DNA of 12,815 bases, taken from assembly GCA_016207445.1 (NCBI GenBank), contig JACQPS010000343.1, forward strand, positions 1 through 12,815, read 5' to 3'. How positions within the stretch are numbered: the first letter of the stretch is position 1; each line of letters starts with the position of its first letter. The DNA is from Gemmatimonadota bacterium (GTDB lineage: Bacteria; Gemmatimonadota; Gemmatimonadetes; Longimicrobiales; RSA9). The translations under genes and the position numbers were made by a program. The notes below the pieces were generated by a model. The model made no database searches. It was not told the DNA's origin and saw nothing but the letters and a program-made list of their open reading frames with translations. Shown here piece by piece: positions 12,787 to 12,815 of the stretch.

Positions 12787-12815
12787 AAGCGCGGTAAGAG
12801 CACACGGGGGATGCC
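12783..12815 (+). rRNA. rrl: 23S ribosomal RNA, first 33 bases (partial)
   Basis: The last bases of the window, GGCCAAGCGCGGTAAGAG then CACACGGGGGATGCC, line up with the 5' end of bacterial 23S rRNA (E. coli GGTTAAGCGACTAAGCG then TACACGGTGGATGCC). AAGCG, TAAG, ACACGG and GGATGCC are kept, with one extra base. The gene runs off the window on the plus strand. No 16S 3' end (GGATCACCTCC) and no tRNA gene precede it; the nearest upstream gene is rlmI on the other strand. Confidence 0.85.

Noticed and set aside
12512..12805. 97-residue minus-strand frame over the 23S leader
   Set aside because: It runs antisense into the 23S rRNA gene, is of odd composition, and lacks a ribosome site.

Overview
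The window is high-GC bacterial chromosome built around a complete F1Fo ATP synthase operon. Codon use, the short Chlorobi/Bacteroidetes-like epsilon subunit and the long N-terminus of subunit a point to a Gram-negative lineage near the FCB group. Gemmatimonadota is my best guess, from gene style and not from any search.

Layout. 1-107 (-): start of a gene that runs off the window, possibly a MoxR-type ATPase. 196-651 (-): secreted, probably lipid-anchored BsuPI-domain protein. 652-911: divergent control region with a 44-bp near-palindrome and a candidate atp promoter. 912-8720 (+): atpZ-atpI-atpB-atpE-atpF-atpH-atpA-atpG-atpD-atpC, closed by an intrinsic terminator at 8818-8847. 8972-9607 (+): exported, beta-rich, barrel-like protein of unknown function. 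9733-10536 (+): PHP-domain phosphoesterase of the RNase AM/TrpH type. 10601-11197 (+): small exported membrane protein with a site-2-protease-like HExxH core. 11283-12455 (-): RlmI-type 23S rRNA cytosine methyltransferase. 12456-12782: divergent promoter region and rRNA leader. 12783 to the end (+): first bases of a 23S rRNA gene.

How the genes work together. The operon encodes the whole proton-type rotary ATP synthase: membrane subunits a, c and b, stalk delta, catalytic head alpha3-beta3-gamma, a two-domain-less epsilon, and the assembly proteins AtpZ and AtpI. Most junctions are overlapped or only a few bases long (ATGGGTGA, ATGA, GTGA, GTGA), which suggests translational coupling. The exceptions are b/c (atpB-atpE), c/b-stalk (atpE-atpF) and delta/alpha (atpH-atpA), where long spacers carry repeats.

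The most unusual feature is a set of intergenic elements made of 6-, 7- or 8-base units in short tandem arrays, often followed by the inverted array so the RNA can fold into a long hairpin. Units differ from place to place (CAGTTGA, GGGGTCA/GGGGATC, GGGCTC, CGGCGACA, CGGGAT), but the architecture is the same. They abut genes so closely that they supply stop codons, N-terminal codons or the last bases before a start. The second notable point is a 23S rRNA gene that is not preceded by a 16S gene: a divergent protein gene sits directly upstream, and the leader has its own promoter candidates and a long hairpin.
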